This document shows positions 36,897-38,545 of a DNA stretch of 38,545 nucleotides, one piece after another. The DNA comes from Candidatus Woesearchaeota archaeon (lineage in GTDB: Archaea > Nanobdellota > Nanobdellia > Woesearchaeales > JAGVXP01): contig JAGVXP010000020.1 of the NCBI GenBank assembly GCA_018303725.1, positions 1 to 38,545 on the forward strand. Direction: 5' to 3'. A model generated the notes under the pieces. That model saw only the letters and a program-made list of their open reading frames with translations, was not told where the DNA came from and did no database searches. Numbering within the stretch: position 1 is the stretch's first letter; every line of letters starts with the position of its first letter. The position numbers and the translations under genes were made by a program.

Positions 36897-37937
36897 ATGG
36901 AAAAGATATTCAGTTTGTTTTTAGCTGTGATATTATTAGCTAGCTATAGCTCTGCTTATTCCATAGTGAATATGCATGAACATATAATGTCAATAAGCGA
37001 AGCAGGCAAGCTGATTGCGGCCATGGATGAGAACAATATAACTAAAGCTGTTCTCCTTGGCAGCCCCGCTATAACGCTTTATTCAAATGCAGAGCCTGGT
37101 TTTAAGGGATATGACAAGAATAATGATGAGCTTATTAAAATAACTGAAAAATATCCAGACAGGTTTATTGCCTTTCCTACTATTGACCCAAAAGACAACC
37201 AAAAACTAGACAAATTAAAAGACTACACCAAAAAAGGAGCCAAAGGATTAAAGCTTTACTCCGGCCATACCGATTTCTATGAATTAGCCTTAAACGATTC
37301 AAAAATGCATCCAGTTTACAGCTATTTGGAAGAAAACAATATACCAATAATGTTCCATGTTAATGGGCATAAATACAAAGATGAGTTCAAGGCTGTTTTA
37401 AATGATTTTCCAGATTTAGTGGTAATCTGCCCCCATTTCTGCCTTTTATCCTCAAGGATTGATGAATTAAGGGAATTATTGCATAACTACCCCAATCTCT
37501 ATATTGATGTCTCTTTTGGAAGGGATCCTTTTCTAATTGCAGGAGTTAAAAGATTATCCAACAACAAAGAAGAATTTAAAAAATTCTTTGAGGATTATAG
37601 TGATAGGATATTATTTGGAACAGACAGCGTAGTTACCGACAACCAAAAAAAGACAAAGGAATGGTTGGTAAATGTCAGTGATTGCTATATAGGTATGCTG
37701 GAGAAAGAAAAATATGGCTGTTTTTTAGTTGAAGAGGAACTAGAAGGGCTTGACCTATCTGAAGAAAATTTAAAAAAAATATATGAAGATAATCCTAAAA
37801 AGATTTTTTCAGGAAAAGCCGCACAAATTAATGCAAAAAAAGATGAAAATACCAATTTTGTCGTCGGAATATCTTCTATAATAATTGTTGTTTTGGTTGG
37901 CTTGTTGGTTTATTTTATAACTATTAAACGAAAATGA
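36897..37937 (+). CDS. Amidohydrolase-family (TIM-barrel metal hydrolase) protein with N-terminal signal/TM and C-terminal TM
   Basis: Start at internal ATG MEKIFSLFLAVILLASYSSA; NMHEHIM, FHVNGHK, CPHFC, LFGTDSVV metal-ligand-type motifs; C-terminal IIIVVLVGLLVYFITIKRK. Confidence 0.75.
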   Translation: MEKIFSLFLAVILLASYSSAYSIVNMHEHIMSISEAGKLIAAMDENNITKAVLLGSPAITLYSNAEPGFKGYDKNNDELIKITEKYPDRFIAFPTIDPKDNQKLDKLKDYTKKGAKGLKLYSGHTDFYELALNDSKMHPVYSYLEENNIPIMFHVNGHKYKDEFKAVLNDFPDLVVICPHFCLLSSRIDELRELLHNYPNLYIDVSFGRDPFLIAGVKRLSNNKEEFKKFFEDYSDRILFGTDSVVTDNQKKTKEWLVNVSDCYIGMLEKEKYGCFLVEEELEGLDLSEENLKKIYEDNPKKIFSGKAAQINAKKDENTNFVVGISSIIIVVLVGLLVYFITIKRK

Positions 37938-37938
37938 T

Positions 37939-38545
37939 TTATTCTATAGCAATTGCAGCATACCCGACAGCAGAGCTGTAATCCTCAGCTATATCCCCTG
38001 ATGTGTAATAATGCAATAACCTAGCTTTCTTTGCGCCTAAAAGCCTGCACGCTTCAATAGCAGCTGCTACAGGCAGTCTGCCGCAGACAGTTGCTCCTGT
38101 TTCCTCTGTGTATTTCATAAACCTGTAGGCATTAAGTTTTTTTATCTCTTCTATTGCGCCATTGTCAAGCTTATACAAATTTTCTTTAACATTCTTCGAG
38201 AATGGAAAATAGCCATAATTAAGGCCAAAATGCGTAAAATCCGAAGAAGCGATTATGCAAACATTTTTGCATGTTTTTTTTGCAGTTTCTGCAATTGATT
38301 TTGCTGTCTCCTCATAAGGCATGTCATGGGAAACTATTATTGGCAATATCCTTATTTTGTCTAATCTATCCTTCCCAACAAACTGCAGAAATGGCAGCTG
38401 CACCTCTATGCTGTGCTCCTCCAAATGCGCATCCTCATCCTGCTTTAGCCTGGAATTTTCCATTAGTTTTTTGCCAAATTCTTTATCAGTTCTTACCAAG
38501 CCAAAAGGGGTTTCCCAGTCTTCTAAAGAAATGCAAGAGCCAAAT
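37939..38545 (-). CDS. MEMO1 family protein, truncated at the right window edge
   Basis: EEHSIEVQLPFLQ...ASSDFTHFGLNYGYFPF...YTSGDIAEDYSSAVGYAAIAIE; frame continues to the window end. Confidence 0.88.
   Translation of the reverse strand, partial: FGSCISLEDWETPFGLVRTDKEFGKKLMENSRLKQDEDAHLEEHSIEVQLPFLQFVGKDRLDKIRILPIIVSHDMPYEETAKSIAETAKKTCKNVCIIASSDFTHFGLNYGYFPFSKNVKENLYKLDNGAIEEIKKLNAYRFMKYTEETGATVCGRLPVAAAIEACRLLGAKKARLLHYYTSGDIAEDYSSAVGYAAIAIE

Overview
AT-rich archaeal-looking window, probably DPANN/Woesearchaeota-like. This lineage call is inference from an AglB/STT3 oligosaccharyltransferase, a geranylgeranyl reductase, TATA-box promoters and S-layer-like proteins. No rRNA, CRISPR array or transposase was seen. 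Left half (1-18.9 kb): a mostly minus-strand surface-glycosylation locus containing a YfhO-like membrane protein, GT2 transferases, a UDP-sugar dehydrogenase, an almost complete ADP-heptose pathway with a GmhB-HldE2 fusion, a cupin, a GT9 heptosyltransferase-like protein, DUF2304, AglB/STT3 and a geranylgeranyl reductase. A divergent gene encodes a ribbon-helix-helix domain fused to a nucleotidyltransferase-like domain that has lost the catalytic signature. This is a candidate sugar-sensing repressor with palindromic operator-like sites between it and the heptose operon. Right half (19-38.5 kb): secreted or membrane-anchored surface proteins (one disrupted Asp/Cys-repeat protein and one very sequon-rich S-layer-like protein), an amino-acid permease, two PIN-domain modules, a BRO-N protein, DUF192, a membrane-anchored amidohydrolase and a truncated MEMO-family protein. 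The strongest unexplained signal is a family of intergenic elements at about 11757-11873 (+), 22856-22933 (-) and 28164-28440 (-). Each reads TGTC-[stem P1]-GAGCATG...CTC-[stem P3]-GACA. TGTC/GACA and GAG/CTC pair so that all arms abut as a four-way junction with no unpaired bases at the crossover. The junction and linker nucleotides are conserved while the stem sequences differ completely. I do not recognise this element.
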